A stretch of 64,000 bases of DNA from Pseudomonas capsici (GCF_017165765.1 NZ_JAFGZD010000007.1:248001-312000); one strand, 5' to 3'; positions 1-11,242 are shown, counted from the first letter of the stretch. Notes: generated by a model not told the origin, from the sequence alone. Program-made: numbers and translations.

Positions 1-1189
1 GTGTGTTGTCTGGCAGGGTGCGCCAGGTGCGGGTGTCGGCACCTTCGGTAATGGCCGAGGCGATACCGACTGCCAGACCGGCCAGCGGGTTGACGTCGTT
101 GAGCTGTTTCTGCGCGACGCCACGGGTAATGGCGCGCAATGTGGTGCGCACGATGATGCCCGGCATGTCGTCACGCAGGGCACGGCGCGACATGTCGGTG
201 GTGCTGTTGAGTAGCGTCAGGTTGAGCGGTTGGCCGTCCAGGGTGATCTGGCTGACGATCGGGGTGCTGGTATCCGGCTTGATCACCGGAAACGACAGCG
301 GTGTGATGACCAGATTGTTACTGATCGGCAGCGGCAGCGGGATGCGTACCGAATCACGGGCCGGAGCAAAGCCGCTCTGGATCACGATCAGTACCTCGCT
401 GCTGCCATCCTTGCTGGCAGCCGCATCGAGATCGGCCAGGGATTTTTCCAGCAACGGGGTATTGGGGCGCAGTTCTGCTGCCTTGCGATAGCCCGGCGCG
501 GCAAGGTCTTTTTCCCCCAATGCTTCGTAGACGAAGCCTGCCAGATAGTGGCTGAACGCACTCTGGTAGCTGTTCTTCAGGTTGACGACTTCGGGCGCAT
601 CCAGTGACTCGACCGGGTAGCCTTTAAGGTCCTTGACGCTGGTTTTCACGCCCTTGCTTTCGGCTTCCTGCTCGCTCTTGAAGTATTCCTTGTCGCGCAG
701 GTTGGCGATCACGGCTTCACGTTCGTGGGTCTTCTTGATTTCGGTGCGGGCTCCCTCGAAATCGTTCTGGCCCAGCAGATTGAGCGCCATCTGGGTGGTC
801 AGCATGACCTTTTCATAGTCATAGCCTTCGTAGCGACGCACCTTGTCATTGATCAGAAAGCTGCCGAACTGAGCGAGGTATTTGTCGGTGTCTAACTTGA
901 CCGACTCTTCCCACTTGAACACCACCTGATCGGCAGTACGCCAGGCGGCCTGACTACCGGTGAAGTCTCCCTTGGAGCGCAGCAGTTCGCCTTTCTCGAA
1001 GTAGTAGAGCAGGTCTTTTTCTTCGCCTGTGTTGTTCTTTTCCAGTGTACCGAGGGCGGCATCGACATTGCCGCTGGCCAGTTGCTGGTTGGTTTCCTTC
1101 AGTTCGGAGTCATAGCTGCGGAACACGGAGCAGCCTGCCAGCAGGACAGAGGCAGCCAGCGCGAATACGGTAAGAAAACGGGAGGGCAT
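1..1189 (-). CDS. COG3014-type outer-membrane lipoprotein, partial (C-terminus beyond left edge)
   Basis: Reading leftward from an ATG at 1189 gives a protein that begins with a hydrophobic signal and a lipobox LLAGC (Cys at residue 20), so it is a predicted SPase II lipoprotein. The body is rich in helical TPR-like sequence (for example GDFTGSQAAWRTA, then ALGEKDLAAPGYRKAAEL) followed by a beta-rich C-terminal part. This pattern matches the uncharacterised COG3014 family of Pseudomonas lipoproteins. GGAAA lies just upstream of the ATG. The stop codon is outside the window, so about 396 codons are visible. The function is unknown; a role in cell-envelope assembly is only a guess from its location and repeats. 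Confidence 0.75.
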   Translation of the reverse strand, partial: MPSRFLTVFALAASVLLAGCSVFRSYDSELKETNQQLASGNVDAALGTLEKNNTGEEKDLLYYFEKGELLRSKGDFTGSQAAWRTADQVVFKWEESVKLDTDKYLAQFGSFLINDKVRRYEGYDYEKVMLTTQMALNLLGQNDFEGARTEIKKTHEREAVIANLRDKEYFKSEQEAESKGVKTSVKDLKGYPVESLDAPEVVNLKNSYQSAFSHYLAGFVYEALGEKDLAAPGYRKAAELRPNTPLLEKSLADLDAAASKDGSSEVLIVIQSGFAPARDSVRIPLPLPISNNLVITPLSFPVIKPDTSTPIVSQITLDGQPLNLTLLNSTTDMSRRALRDDMPGIIVRTTLRAITRGVAQKQLNDVNPLAGLAVGIASAITEGADTRTWRTLPDNT

Positions 1190-1525
1190 GATGATTTCCA
1201 TTCTGTAGCCAAAGGCGGCTACGTCAGTCCATTTGGACAAGCAGCAAAAATGCTGCATGAGTATTTGTCTTTTTCTCCGGCAGGAAAAAGCCGGGGGATT
1301 ATAGGGCGGGTTTTTGAGTGTGCAATGGCATTTTGATGTCATTGGATGCCTGTTGCTTTGCGCTGTCTGGAATCGGCCTGTCAGCGGGAACCTGATCTTT
1401 TGAGCCACAACAATGCTGTATCGGGATTTTGGTAATGTTTTGTCACAAATATCGGGGTCGAGTATTGAGTCGAGGCAGATGGAAAGGAACAATGCAGCGC
1501 ATTGCATTCCTGTCGAGATTGATTC
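1190..1525. other. 336-bp divergent intergenic region
   Basis: No gene is seen here. The region separates the lipoprotein from the iron permease and must hold both promoters. One dyad is visible just before the permease start: AATGC-AGC-GCATT at 1491-1503, flanked by GGAA and TTCC, a possible operator or 5'-UTR hairpin. I see no convincing Fur box. Confidence 0.4.
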
Positions 1526-3403
1526 ATGCCCCTGCATTCCCGTTTCATGGTCTGGCTGTTGGCGCCGCTGCTTGCGCTATGCAGCTTCGGCCTGCTGGCC
1601 GACCCCGTCGATGGCGCTGCCCAGGCGTTGCATCTGCTGGACTATATAGGTGCCGACTACCCGGCCACCGTAGCTGACGGCAAGATTGTCGATGAAGCCG
1701 AATACCGGGAACAGATCGAATTTCTCGGCGCATTGCAGGGCCTGATCGTTGCCTTGCCGCAGCGTGCCGAACGCGATGCACTGGAGCAGGGGGTGGCCGC
1801 CCTGAAGGACGCGGTAATCAAGCGTGAGGACGGCACGCTTGTCGCTCGTCAGGCCCGGCAACTGGGGGCACGGCTGGCTGTTGCCTATGAAGTCAGCCAG
1901 GCCCCGGTCATCACGCCTGATCCGACCCGCGGTGCTCCGCTGTATGCGCAGAACTGTTCGGTCTGCCATGGCGACACCGGTGCCGGTGACGGCCCGGCCG
2001 GCATTGGCCTGACGCCCGCGCCTGCCAACCTGCGTGATGCGGCGCGGCTGGATCGACTGAGTCTTTACGATATCTACAACACAGTAGGCCTCGGCATCAC
2101 CGGCACCGATATGCCAGCCTTTGCCGACCAACTGGACGATCGCCAGCGCTGGGATATCGCGACCTACATTGCCAGCTTCAGTGCCCAGCCGGTGAGTACG
2201 CCCGCCAAGACCTTCAATCTGGCTGACCTGGCGCGTCAGACGCCTGCGGAAGTCAGTGCCGCCGAAGGCCCTGAAGCCGCCGCGACCTTCCGTGCCCAGC
2301 GTGCGCAACCGCCGCAGGTCCAGCGCGGTCCGGCGCAACTGCTCGATTACACCGGCACCACGCTGGACAAGAGCCTGGCGGCATACCGTGCGGGCGATCA
2401 TGAACAGGCTTACGACCTGTCGGTTGCGGCTTATCTGGAAGGCTTCGAACTGGTCGAAAGTTCGCTGGATAACGTCGACGCCAATGTACGCAAAGACACC
2501 GAAAAAGCGCTGATGGCTTACCGGCAGTCATTGCAGGACGGCCTGCCGCTGGCTCAGGCGGCACAGAAGCTGGAAGCCGCCAAGGCCAAACTCAAGGAGT
2601 CCGCGGCCTTGCTGGGCAGCGATGGCCTGAGCGTTTCCCTGAGCTATATCTCCGGCCTGCTGATTCTGCTGCGTGAAGGTCTGGAAGCGATTCTGGTACT
2701 GGCAGCGATCCTGGCGTTCCTGCGCAACACCGGCCAGCAATCGGCCGTTCGCAGTGTCAACGCCGGTTGGGGCCTGGCGCTGTTGGCGGGGCTGGCGACA
2801 TGGGCCTTGGCAGCTTACGTCATCGATGTCAGCGGTGCGCAACGTGAACTGCTGGAAGGCGCAACCGCATTGTTCGCCAGCGTCATGGTGCTGTGGCTTG
2901 GGGTCTGGATGCATGATCGTCGCCATGCCGCTGCCTGGCAGGACTATGTAAAGAGCAGTCTGGTCGGCGGTGGCGGACGTTTCGGTTTTGCCGTGCTGGC
3001 GTTCTTCTCGGTCTATCGAGAGCTGTTCGAAGTCATCCTGTTCTACGAAACCCTGTGGCTCCAGGCAGGTCCTGCGGGACATAGCGCCGTACTGGCCGGT
3101 GGTGCCACGGCGCTGGTGCTGCTGGTGGGGCTGGCCTGGGTGATCCTGCGGGGTTCCGCAAAGCTGCCGTTGTCCCTGTTCTTCGGCATCAACGCTGCGT
3201 TGCTGTGTGCATTGTCGGTGGTGTTCGCCGGGCATGGCGTCAAGGCATTGCAGGAAGCGGGCATCTTCGGCACACGTCCGGTGTCGTTCTTCGAATTCGA
3301 CTGGCTGGGCATTCACGCCGATGCGTATTCGCTCAGTGCGCAGGCGGTTGCGCTGCTGGCGATTGCGGTGTTGTACGGAAGAGGAAGGAGGGCGGTAGGC
3401 TAG
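1526..3403 (+). CDS. Cytochrome c-FTR1 fusion, high-affinity iron permease
   Basis: This 625-aa protein joins three parts: a Sec signal (hydrophobic residues about 8-25), a periplasmic c-type cytochrome domain with haem motif CSVCH (residues 144-148) and a probable Met ligand in TDMPAF (about 196), and a C-terminal FTR1 permease with about seven membrane spans. The two FTR1 iron-binding REXXE motifs are present as REGLE (383-387) and RELFE (498-502). FTR1 permeases import iron after oxidation of Fe(II); the fused cytochrome suggests that electrons from this oxidation pass into a haem chain (inference). An internal Met (residue 8) is an alternative start, and neither start has a strong ribosome site. 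It is monocistronic and convergent with dedA. Confidence 0.88.
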   Translation: MPLHSRFMVWLLAPLLALCSFGLLADPVDGAAQALHLLDYIGADYPATVADGKIVDEAEYREQIEFLGALQGLIVALPQRAERDALEQGVAALKDAVIKREDGTLVARQARQLGARLAVAYEVSQAPVITPDPTRGAPLYAQNCSVCHGDTGAGDGPAGIGLTPAPANLRDAARLDRLSLYDIYNTVGLGITGTDMPAFADQLDDRQRWDIATYIASFSAQPVSTPAKTFNLADLARQTPAEVSAAEGPEAAATFRAQRAQPPQVQRGPAQLLDYTGTTLDKSLAAYRAGDHEQAYDLSVAAYLEGFELVESSLDNVDANVRKDTEKALMAYRQSLQDGLPLAQAAQKLEAAKAKLKESAALLGSDGLSVSLSYISGLLILLREGLEAILVLAAILAFLRNTGQQSAVRSVNAGWGLALLAGLATWALAAYVIDVSGAQRELLEGATALFASVMVLWLGVWMHDRRHAAAWQDYVKSSLVGGGGRFGFAVLAFFSVYRELFEVILFYETLWLQAGPAGHSAVLAGGATALVLLVGLAWVILRGSAKLPLSLFFGINAALLCALSVVFAGHGVKALQEAGIFGTRPVSFFEFDWLGIHADAYSLSAQAVALLAIAVLYGRGRRAVG

Positions 3404-3469
3404 CTACAAGCTACAAGCTACAAGCTACAAGCTACAAGCTTGAGGCTTGCCGCTTGTAGCTTGCCGCTT
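3404..3469. repeat. Tandem heptamer repeat with inverted halves (CTACAAG)5 / (CTTGNNG)4
   Basis: Five exact head-to-tail copies of CTACAAG start immediately after the iron-permease stop codon (3404-3438). Four units of the form CTTGNNG follow (CTTGAGG, CTTGCCG, CTTGTAG, CTTGCCG; 3439-3466). CTTGTAG is the exact reverse complement of CTACAAG, so the array can fold into a long imperfect hairpin in either transcript. It fills the whole gap between two convergent genes, so a bidirectional terminator role is plausible although there is no T-run. Confidence 0.85.
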
Positions 3470-4112
3470 ATTTGTCCGTCTTCTTCTGAAGGTCGACCGG
3501 GGCTTCGACGTCTATGTCTGACGCCGCTGCCGAGGCGCAGCAGAGTTTTTCCTGGCGGGCGATGCGGGCGTTCTTGATGCGGCGACGCAGCCACAGGACG
3601 AGACCGAGCAGCAGCAGGCCACCCAGGACCCACAGCTCGTACTTCTTGATGTTGCCCAGCAGGCTTTCCATCACCGCACCGAAGTGGTAAGCCGCCGAGC
3701 CCAGGGCCGCAGCCCAGATTGCGGCACCGATGCCGTTGAGCACCAGATAGCGTAGGGGCGGATAGCCGGACATGCCGATGGCCACGGGCATGACCGTGCG
3801 CAGGCCGTAGACGAAGCGGAAGCTCAGTACCCAGATGTCAGGGTGTTTGCGTACCAGCCTCAGTGCCTTGTCGCCCATGAGCTGCCATCGAGGCTTGCGT
3901 GCAAGCAGTTTGCGGCCGTGTTTACGCCCCATGTAATACCAGAGCTGGTCGCCCGCGTAGCTTCCGCAGAAAGCCACGAGGATGACCATGTTGAGGTCCA
4001 TGTATCCGCGGAAAGCCAGAAATCCGGCAAGAACCAGGATGGTCTCGCCTTCAAAGAAGGTTCCCAGGAAGAGGGCAAAATAGCCGAAATCATTCAAGAA
4101 ATTCTGGAGCAT
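3468..4112 (-). CDS. DedA family (VTT domain) integral membrane protein
   Basis: The 214-aa product has the DedA/VTT signature: an N-terminal hydrophobic hairpin with the acidic motif FFEGETILVLAGFLA (residues about 19-33), a GDQLWYYMGRKHG segment (about 54-66), and the conserved FRFVYGLRTVMPVAIG arginine/glycine motif (about 98-113), then a terminal membrane helix and a basic cytoplasmic tail. DedA proteins sit in the inner membrane and are linked to lipid flipping or recycling and to proton-motive-force homeostasis; the exact substrate here is unknown. The gene is convergent with the iron permease and divergent from hemB. Confidence 0.93.
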   Translation of the reverse strand: MLQNFLNDFGYFALFLGTFFEGETILVLAGFLAFRGYMDLNMVILVAFCGSYAGDQLWYYMGRKHGRKLLARKPRWQLMGDKALRLVRKHPDIWVLSFRFVYGLRTVMPVAIGMSGYPPLRYLVLNGIGAAIWAAALGSAAYHFGAVMESLLGNIKKYELWVLGGLLLLGLVLWLRRRIKNARIARQEKLCCASAAASDIDVEAPVDLQKKTDK

Positions 4113-4302
4113 TGTCTGGATGCTGGCGAAATGAACGCGCAGCCTAACTCGCCTAGGACAATCATGAAAGTGTCGATATGTGTCTCGACGTTAAAGATTC
4201 CTACAACCACAATGTCCCGTCCTTGTTGTAGGCCTTTTCTGCGGCCCACCGTCGCAGGTCACACTATGACTGTCACACATTGGTCATAATGGCGGCTTAT
4301 AA

Positions 4303-5355
<1,053 letters not shown>

Positions 5356-5371
5356 CCTCACAGGAACATTC

Positions 5372-7579
5372 ATGAATACCGAAGGACTCACCGAAGCCAC
5401 TGTTGAAGTCAATGTTCAGGAGGCTACGCCAGTGGTTGAGCCTGAAATTGAAGTTATACATGCCATCGAGGCGCCCGTAGCGGCGCCTGCTATCGTTGTC
5501 CCGAACCTGGACGACAGCAGCCTGTATATCCATCGCGAACTATCGCAGTTGCAGTTCAATATCCGGGTACTGGAACAGGCTCTGGATGAGTCCTATCCAC
5601 TGCTGGAACGGCTGAAGTTTCTGCTGATCTTCTCCAGCAACCTCGATGAGTTCTTCGAGATTCGTGTTGCAGGCCTCAAGAAGCAGATCACCTTCGCCCG
5701 CGAGCAGGCGGGTGCCGATGGTCTGCAGCCGCATCAGGCCCTGGCCAGGATCAGTGAGCTGGTTCATGGGCATGTGGATCGCCAGTACGCGATTCTCAAC
5801 GACATTCTGTTGCCGGAGCTGGAAAAGCATCAGGTCCGGTTCATCCGTCGCCGTTACTGGACCACCAAGCTCAAGACCTGGGTCCGCCGCTATTTCCGCG
5901 ATGAAATCGCACCGATCATTACCCCGATCGGCCTGGACCCGACGCACCCGTTCCCGTTGCTGGTCAACAAGAGCCTGAACTTCATCGTCGAGCTGGAAGG
6001 TATCGATGCCTTCGGTCGCGACTCGGGTCTGGCGATCATTCCGGCCCCGCGCCTGCTGCCGCGCATCATCAAGGTGCCGGAAGATGTGGGCGGGGTTGGC
6101 GACAACTACGTGTTCCTGTCGTCCATGATCCATGCCCACGCCGATGATCTGTTCCAGGGCATGAAGGTCAAGGGCTGCTACCAGTTCCGTCTGACCCGTA
6201 ACGCCGACCTGGCGCTGGACTCCGAAGACGTGGAAGACCTGGCTCGCGCCCTGCGCGGCGAGCTGTTCTCGCGTCGCTACGGCGATGCGGTGCGTCTGGA
6301 AGTGGCGGATACCTGTCCCAAGCATCTGTCGGACTACCTGCTCAAGCAGTTCAACCTGACCGAGTCCGAGCTGTATCAGGTCAATGGCCCGGTGAACCTC
6401 ACGCGTCTGTTCAGCATTACCAGCCTGGACAGCCACCCGGAGCTGCAATACACGCCATTCACGCCAGCGATTCCCAAGCTGCTGCAGAACAGCGAGAACA
6501 TTTTCAGTGTGGTCAGCAAGCAGGACATCCTGTTGCTGCACCCGTTCGAGTCGTTCACCCCGGTCGTCGATATGCTGCGTCAGGCCGCGAAAGACCCGCA
6601 TGTGCTGGCCGTGCGACAAACGCTGTACCGCAGCGGCGCGAACTCGGAAATCGTCGATGCGCTGGTCGACGCTGCGCGTAACGGCAAGGAGGTCACGGCA
6701 GTGATCGAACTGCGCGCCCGCTTCGATGAAGAGTCAAACCTGCAACTGGCCAGCCGTCTGCAAGCGGCCGGTGCGGTGGTGATCTACGGTGTGGTCGGCT
6801 TCAAGACCCACTCCAAGATGATGCTGATCCTGCGCCGCGAAGGCGGTGAGATCGTGCGTTACGCGCATCTGGGGACCGGTAACTATCACGCGGGCAATGC
6901 CCGTCTGTACACCGACTACAGCCTGCTGACCTCTGACGATGCCCTGTGCGAAGACGTCGGTAAACTGTTCAGCCAGTTGATCGGCATGGGCAAGATCCTG
7001 CGCATGAAGAAGCTGCTTCACGCGCCGTTCACCCTCAAGAAAGGCATGCTCGACATGATTGCCCGCGAGACGCAATTCGCGCTCGACGGCAAGCCGGCTC
7101 ACATCATCGCCAAGTTCAACTCGCTGACCGACCCGAAAATCATTCGGGCACTCTACAAGGCCAGCCAGTCAGGGGTTCGCATCGATCTGGTAGTGCGTGG
7201 CATGTGCTGCCTGCGTCCCGGCATTGCCGGTGTCTCGCACAACATTCAGGTGCGTTCGATCATCGGTCGCTTCCTGGAGCACACGCGGGTCTACTACTTC
7301 CTCAATGGCGGCGACGAGCAGATGTTCCTGTCCAGTGCCGACTGGATGGAGCGTAACCTCGACAAGCGCGTCGAGACCTGCTTCCCGGTGGAAGGCAAGA
7401 AGCTGACCCTGCGGGTGAAGAAGGAACTGGAGAGTTATCTGACCGACAACACTCACAGCTGGCTGTTGCAGCCTGACGGACGTTACGTGCGCAGCACGCC
7501 GACCGGTAATCAGAACGCTCGAAGCGCCCAGGCGACCCTGCTGGAGCGCCTGAGCATTCCGGTACTCAGCGTGCAGTAA
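5372..7579 (+). CDS. ppk: Polyphosphate kinase 1
   Basis: PPK1 reversibly transfers the ATP gamma-phosphate to inorganic polyphosphate. The 735-aa product has an acidic, low-complexity N-terminal extension of about 48 residues before the usual [13 protein letters not shown] start of the domain. It carries both catalytic histidines of the phospholipase-D-like fold: His480 in FKTHSKMM (the phosphorylated residue by homology) and His499 in [10 protein letters not shown], 19 apart as in E. coli PPK. An AGGAA site precedes the ATG. The 3' end overlaps the convergent ppx gene by 14 bp. Confidence 0.96.
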   Translation: MNTEGLTEATVEVNVQEATPVVEPEIEVIHAIEAPVAAPAIVVPNLDDSSLYIHRELSQLQFNIRVLEQALDESYPLLERLKFLLIFSSNLDEFFEIRVAGLKKQITFAREQAGADGLQPHQALARISELVHGHVDRQYAILNDILLPELEKHQVRFIRRRYWTTKLKTWVRRYFRDEIAPIITPIGLDPTHPFPLLVNKSLNFIVELEGIDAFGRDSGLAIIPAPRLLPRIIKVPEDVGGVGDNYVFLSSMIHAHADDLFQGMKVKGCYQFRLTRNADLALDSEDVEDLARALRGELFSRRYGDAVRLEVADTCPKHLSDYLLKQFNLTESELYQVNGPVNLTRLFSITSLDSHPELQYTPFTPAIPKLLQNSENIFSVVSKQDILLLHPFESFTPVVDMLRQAAKDPHVLAVRQTLYRSGANSEIVDALVDAARNGKEVTAVIELRARFDEESNLQLASRLQAAGAVVIYGVVGFKTHSKMMLILRREGGEIVRYAHLGTGNYHAGNARLYTDYSLLTSDDALCEDVGKLFSQLIGMGKILRMKKLLHAPFTLKKGMLDMIARETQFALDGKPAHIIAKFNSLTDPKIIRALYKASQSGVRIDLVVRGMCCLRPGIAGVSHNIQVRSIIGRFLEHTRVYYFLNGGDEQMFLSSADWMERNLDKRVETCFPVEGKKLTLRVKKELESYLTDNTHSWLLQPDGRYVRSTPTGNQNARSAQATLLERLSIPVLSVQ

Positions 7580-9068
7580 AGACGATACCGACCCGGGTCA
7601 GCCACTCCGCTTCCAGCGCGAAGTCGGCCTGGGTCAACTGGTTGTTTTCCAGCCAGCCTGCCGGGAACTCGGCGTCCAGATTCGGGCCGTCGGCACGCAG
7701 AATCACACGTGGCATCTCCTGGGTGCCACGAATGTGATGGAACAGAATCGCAAAGCGCAGCAGCACGCACAGGCGAATCAGCTTGACGCCTTCATCGCCG
7801 AACTCGGCGAACTTGTCCTTGGGAATATTGCGACGATGACCGCGCACCAGCAGCGCGAGCATTTGCTGGTCTTCGCGTGAGAATCCGGCCAGATCCGAGT
7901 GCTCGATCAGGTAGGCGCCGTGCTTGTGGTAGTGATAGTGGGCGATATCGAGCCCGACTTCATGCACCTTGGCGGCCCAGCTCAACAGCTCGGCATAGAT
8001 TTCGTCTTCCAGGTCCCAGGCTTCGGCGACTTGCTCCAGGGCATGCAGCGCCTTGCGTTCCACGCGGGCGGCCTGTTCCAGGTCTACGTGGTAGCGGTCC
8101 ATCAGCGAGCCGAGGGTGCGCTCACGTACGTCTTCGTGGTGATGTCGGCCCAGCAGGTCATACAGCACGCCTTCGCGAAGTGCGCCTTCGCAATGGTCCA
8201 TGCGCTTGAGTTCCAGAGCATCGAAGATCGCTTCCAGAATCGCCAGACCGGCGGGGAAGATCGCACGGCGGTCGGGTTTGATGCCGTCAAAGTCGATTTT
8301 CTCGACATCGCCCAGCTTGAACAGCTTGCGCTTGAGCCACGCCAGACCCTCGGCGTTGACTTCGCCCGAGCCATAGCCGTTGGCCTTGAGTGCCACGCCT
8401 ATTGCCCGAATGGTGCCGGACGAGCCGATGGCCTCATCCCATTTCAGGCGGTGCAGGGCGTGCTCGATGCTCATGATTTCAAGGCGTGCCGCGGTGTACG
8501 CCTGGGCGTAACGGGCCGGGGTGACCTTGCCGTCCTTGAAGTAGCGCTGGGTGAAGCTCACACAGCCCATCTGCAGGCTTTCACGCAGCAGGGGCTCGAA
8601 GCGCTGGCCAATGATGAACTCGGTGCTGCCGCCGCCGATATCGGCCACCAGACGCTTGCCCGGTGTGTCGGCCAGGGTGTGCGAGACGCCGAGATAGATC
8701 AGGCGTGCTTCCTCGCGGCCGGAAATGACTTCCACGGGATGTCCCAGGATTTTTTCGGCGCGATGGATGAATTCGTTGCGGTTGCGTGCTTCACGCAAGG
8801 CGTTGGTGCCCACGATACGTACCGCGCCCAGTGGCAGGCCGTTGATCAGTTGGGCGAAGCGCTTGAGGCAATCGAGCCCGCGCTGCATGGACTCTTCGTT
8901 GAGCTGGCGCTCGTCATTGATGCCCGCCGCCAGCTGAACCTTTTCACCCAGGCGCTCAAGGATGCGTATCTCGTCCTGATGCACCTTGGCAACGACCATA
9001 TGAAAGCTGTTGGAGCCCAGGTCGATCGCTGCGATCAGGGAAAGATTCTTGGCTTTGGTGTGCGGCAT
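7566..9068 (-). CDS. ppx: Exopolyphosphatase
   Basis: Ppx hydrolyses terminal phosphates from polyphosphate (and pppGpp in some species). The 500-aa product has the actin-like ASKHA fold with phosphate loops [13 protein letters not shown] (residues about 12-24) and [14 protein letters not shown] (about 142-155), and a C-terminal HD-like helical domain with [20 protein letters not shown]. The start [11 protein letters not shown] at 9068 matches the family; longer in-frame starts up to 9137 add unrelated residues. It is convergent with ppk, with a 14-bp overlap of coding ends, so the opposing polyphosphate-making and polyphosphate-degrading genes share antisense 3' sequence. Confidence 0.95.
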   Translation of the reverse strand: MPHTKAKNLSLIAAIDLGSNSFHMVVAKVHQDEIRILERLGEKVQLAAGINDERQLNEESMQRGLDCLKRFAQLINGLPLGAVRIVGTNALREARNRNEFIHRAEKILGHPVEVISGREEARLIYLGVSHTLADTPGKRLVADIGGGSTEFIIGQRFEPLLRESLQMGCVSFTQRYFKDGKVTPARYAQAYTAARLEIMSIEHALHRLKWDEAIGSSGTIRAIGVALKANGYGSGEVNAEGLAWLKRKLFKLGDVEKIDFDGIKPDRRAIFPAGLAILEAIFDALELKRMDHCEGALREGVLYDLLGRHHHEDVRERTLGSLMDRYHVDLEQAARVERKALHALEQVAEAWDLEDEIYAELLSWAAKVHEVGLDIAHYHYHKHGAYLIEHSDLAGFSREDQQMLALLVRGHRRNIPKDKFAEFGDEGVKLIRLCVLLRFAILFHHIRGTQEMPRVILRADGPNLDAEFPAGWLENNQLTQADFALEAEWLTRVGIVFTAR

Positions 9069-9176
9069 GATCAAAATCTCGTTCGATAACCGCGCCATCG
9101 TGCCACGATCCATGCCTGCCGCCAACGTATCAGGCATGGGAACCGCTCTGTGGGGGAATCTTCGCGAATGAATCTG

Positions 9177-9914
9177 CTACTGCTTCCCTTCTACCGAACC
9201 GATGAAATTTGCCAGTTCCGGGGTTTTCGGGTTGGCGAACAGCTCTTTCGGGTCGCCCACTTCATGAACCTTGCCCTGATGCATGAACACCAGCTTGTCG
9301 CCGACTTCACGGGCGAAGCGCATTTCGTGGGTCACCATGATCAGGGTCATGCCGTCGGCAGCTAGCTGGCGCACGACGCTGAGTACTTCGTTGACCAGTT
9401 CCGGGTCCAGCGCCGAGGTGATTTCATCGCACAGCAACACTTTGGGCGACATCGCCAGGGCTCGGGCGATGGCCACGCGCTGCTGCTGACCGCCGGAAAG
9501 ACGATCCGGGAAGGCGTCGAATTTCTCGCCCAGCCCTACACGCTCCAGCATTTGCCTGGCCAGCTTTGCAGCTTCGGCCTTGGGCACTTTCTGTACGACC
9601 TGAGGGGCGAGCATGACGTTTTCGCCGACGCTCAGGTGCGGGAACAGGTTGAACTGCTGGAACACCATGCCGACTTTCTGCCGCAAGGTGCGCAGGTCTG
9701 CGCGTGCAGCGTCCAGGTATTCGCCGTCGACTTCGATCACGCCATCGTTGATCGACTCCAGCCCGTTGAGGGTGCGCAGCAGCGTGCTCTTGCCCGAGCC
9801 ACTGCGCCCGATGATCGCCACGACCTGGCCTTCCTCGACAGAAAGGTCGATGCCTTTGAGCACGTGATGGTCGCCATAATATTTATGCAGGGCGGAAATT
9901 CTAAGCAGAGGCAT
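9177..9914 (-). CDS. Polar amino-acid ABC transporter, ATP-binding subunit
   Basis: The 245-aa ATPase has Walker A GRSGSGKST, Q-loop FQQFNLFPHL, signature LSGGQQQRVAIARAL, Walker B LLCDEITSALDPE and H-loop MVTHEM, the pattern of GlnQ/HisP-type importers. The start at 9914 is set by AAGGAG a few bases upstream; the longer reading frame to 10010 runs into the permease gene. It overlaps the permease stop by 14 bp and is the last gene of a four-gene importer operon (binding protein, two permeases, ATPase). Confidence 0.93.
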   Translation of the reverse strand: MPLLRISALHKYYGDHHVLKGIDLSVEEGQVVAIIGRSGSGKSTLLRTLNGLESINDGVIEVDGEYLDAARADLRTLRQKVGMVFQQFNLFPHLSVGENVMLAPQVVQKVPKAEAAKLARQMLERVGLGEKFDAFPDRLSGGQQQRVAIARALAMSPKVLLCDEITSALDPELVNEVLSVVRQLAADGMTLIMVTHEMRFAREVGDKLVFMHQGKVHEVGDPKELFANPKTPELANFIGSVEGKQ

Positions 9915-10548
9915 GAAGTCTCCTTTCCAGATGGCGCGCACAGAGCGACAAGGGGTAGCAAAGGATGAAGTAGCCCAGGGCAACGAAGCCGTAGACCATG
10001 AAGGGTTCAAAGGTAGCGTTGGCCAGCATGCTGCCGGTCTTGGTCAGCTCGGTGAAGCCGATGATCGAGGTCACGGCTGTGCCCTTGATCACCTGCACCG
10101 AGAAACCGACCGTCGGTGCCACGGCGATGCGCAGTGCCTGCGGCAGGATCACGTAGCGCATCTGCTCGATGGGCGTCATTGCCAGGCTGGCGGAAGCTTC
10201 CCACTGGCCTTTCGATATCGACTCGACGCAACCGCGCCAGATCTCGGCCAGATAGGCGCTGGTAAACAGCGTCAGGGCCAGTGCAGCGGCGGCCCAGGGG
10301 GAAATGTCCACACCCATCAGTGCCACGCCGAAGAACACCAGGAACAACTGCATCAGCAGCGGCGTGCCCTGAAACAGTTCTATATAAAGAGTGGCTGCGC
10401 CTCGTGGCCCGGTTTTGTCCGAGATGCGCATGACCATTATCAGCAGGCCGATCAGCCCGCCTCCGACAAAGGCCACCAGCGAGAGGGCCACTGTCCATTG
10501 CAGGCCTGTCAGCAGGTTGCGCAGGATGTCCCAGAGGGTGAAATCCAT
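9901..10548 (-). CDS. Polar amino-acid ABC transporter, permease 2
   Basis: This 215-aa inner-membrane protein belongs to the HisM/GlnP permease family. It has about five hydrophobic segments and an EAA loop (GQWEASASLAMTPIEQMRYV) that contacts the ATPase. The start at 10548 has GAGGAG upstream, and its A is shared with the TGA stop of the preceding permease (TGATG), a sign of translational coupling. The C-terminus overlaps the ATPase gene by 14 bp. Confidence 0.92.
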   Translation of the reverse strand: MDFTLWDILRNLLTGLQWTVALSLVAFVGGGLIGLLIMVMRISDKTGPRGAATLYIELFQGTPLLMQLFLVFFGVALMGVDISPWAAAALALTLFTSAYLAEIWRGCVESISKGQWEASASLAMTPIEQMRYVILPQALRIAVAPTVGFSVQVIKGTAVTSIIGFTELTKTGSMLANATFEPFMVYGFVALGYFILCYPLSLCARHLERRLHASA

Positions 10549-11213
10549 CAGCGGCTCCTCGATATGTAGCGACGCCCGACCCAGGCCAGCAATTGCCGGA
10601 TCAGCAACGCCATGCACAGGTAGACCAGCGTGGTGACGATGTAAGTCTCGAAGGCGCGGAAGTTGCGCGACTGCAGGAAGTTGGCGAAAAAGCTCAGTTC
10701 TTCGGTGGCGATCTGCGAGCAGACCGACGAGCCGAGCATGACAATGATGATCTGGCTGCTCAGTGCCGGCCAGACCTTGCTCAGCGCCGGAGCCAGCACC
10801 ACATGACGAAACGCTTCATAGCGGTTCATGGCCAGTGCGGCGGCGGCCTCCAGTTGCCCCTTGGGAATCGCCTGGATGCCGGCGCGGATGATTTCCGTCG
10901 AATAGGCACCCAGGTTGATGACCATTGCCAGAATGGCTGCCTGCCACTCCGAAATCTGCAAGCCCAGAGACGGCAGGCCGAAGAAGATGAAAAACAGCTG
11001 TACCAGGAACGGGGTGTTGCGGATCAGCTCGACATAGATGCCGAAGATCGTGGCGAAGGGCTGGATCTTCCAGGCCCTCACGACCGCGCCAACGATGCCC
11101 AGGCCGACCCCGAGCAAGGTGCCAATGGCAGTCAGTTCCAGCGTGAACAAGGCCCCGCGCAGCAAGAGATCAGCGCTTTGCAGGACCGGTGTAAAGTCGA
11201 ATTGATAGGCCAT
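10548..11213 (-). CDS. Polar amino-acid ABC transporter, permease 1
   Basis: The 221-aa protein is a HisQ/GlnP-type permease with the family motif ELIRNTPFLVQLFFIFFGLP (about 62-81), an EAA loop GQLEAAAALAMNRYEAFRHV and several membrane spans. It pairs with the downstream permease as a heterodimer, judging by the two-permease operon. It starts 29 bp after the binding-protein gene and ends in a one-base TGATG overlap with permease 2. Confidence 0.92.
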   Translation of the reverse strand: MAYQFDFTPVLQSADLLLRGALFTLELTAIGTLLGVGLGIVGAVVRAWKIQPFATIFGIYVELIRNTPFLVQLFFIFFGLPSLGLQISEWQAAILAMVINLGAYSTEIIRAGIQAIPKGQLEAAAALAMNRYEAFRHVVLAPALSKVWPALSSQIIIVMLGSSVCSQIATEELSFFANFLQSRNFRAFETYIVTTLVYLCMALLIRQLLAWVGRRYISRSR

Positions 11214-11242
11214 TGGCAGGTCCTGTGATCAGAAAGCAGTGA

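Noticed and set aside
3404..3469. CRISPR array
   Set aside because: The units are contiguous 7-mers with no spacers.
4200..4232. Hairpin CCTACAAC/GTTGTAGG between dedA and hemB
   Set aside because: The 17-nt loop and lack of a T-run make a terminator unconvincing; it may be a REP remnant.
7899..9089. 396-aa plus-strand frame across ppx
   Set aside because: It is an antisense shadow of a gene with clear catalytic motifs.
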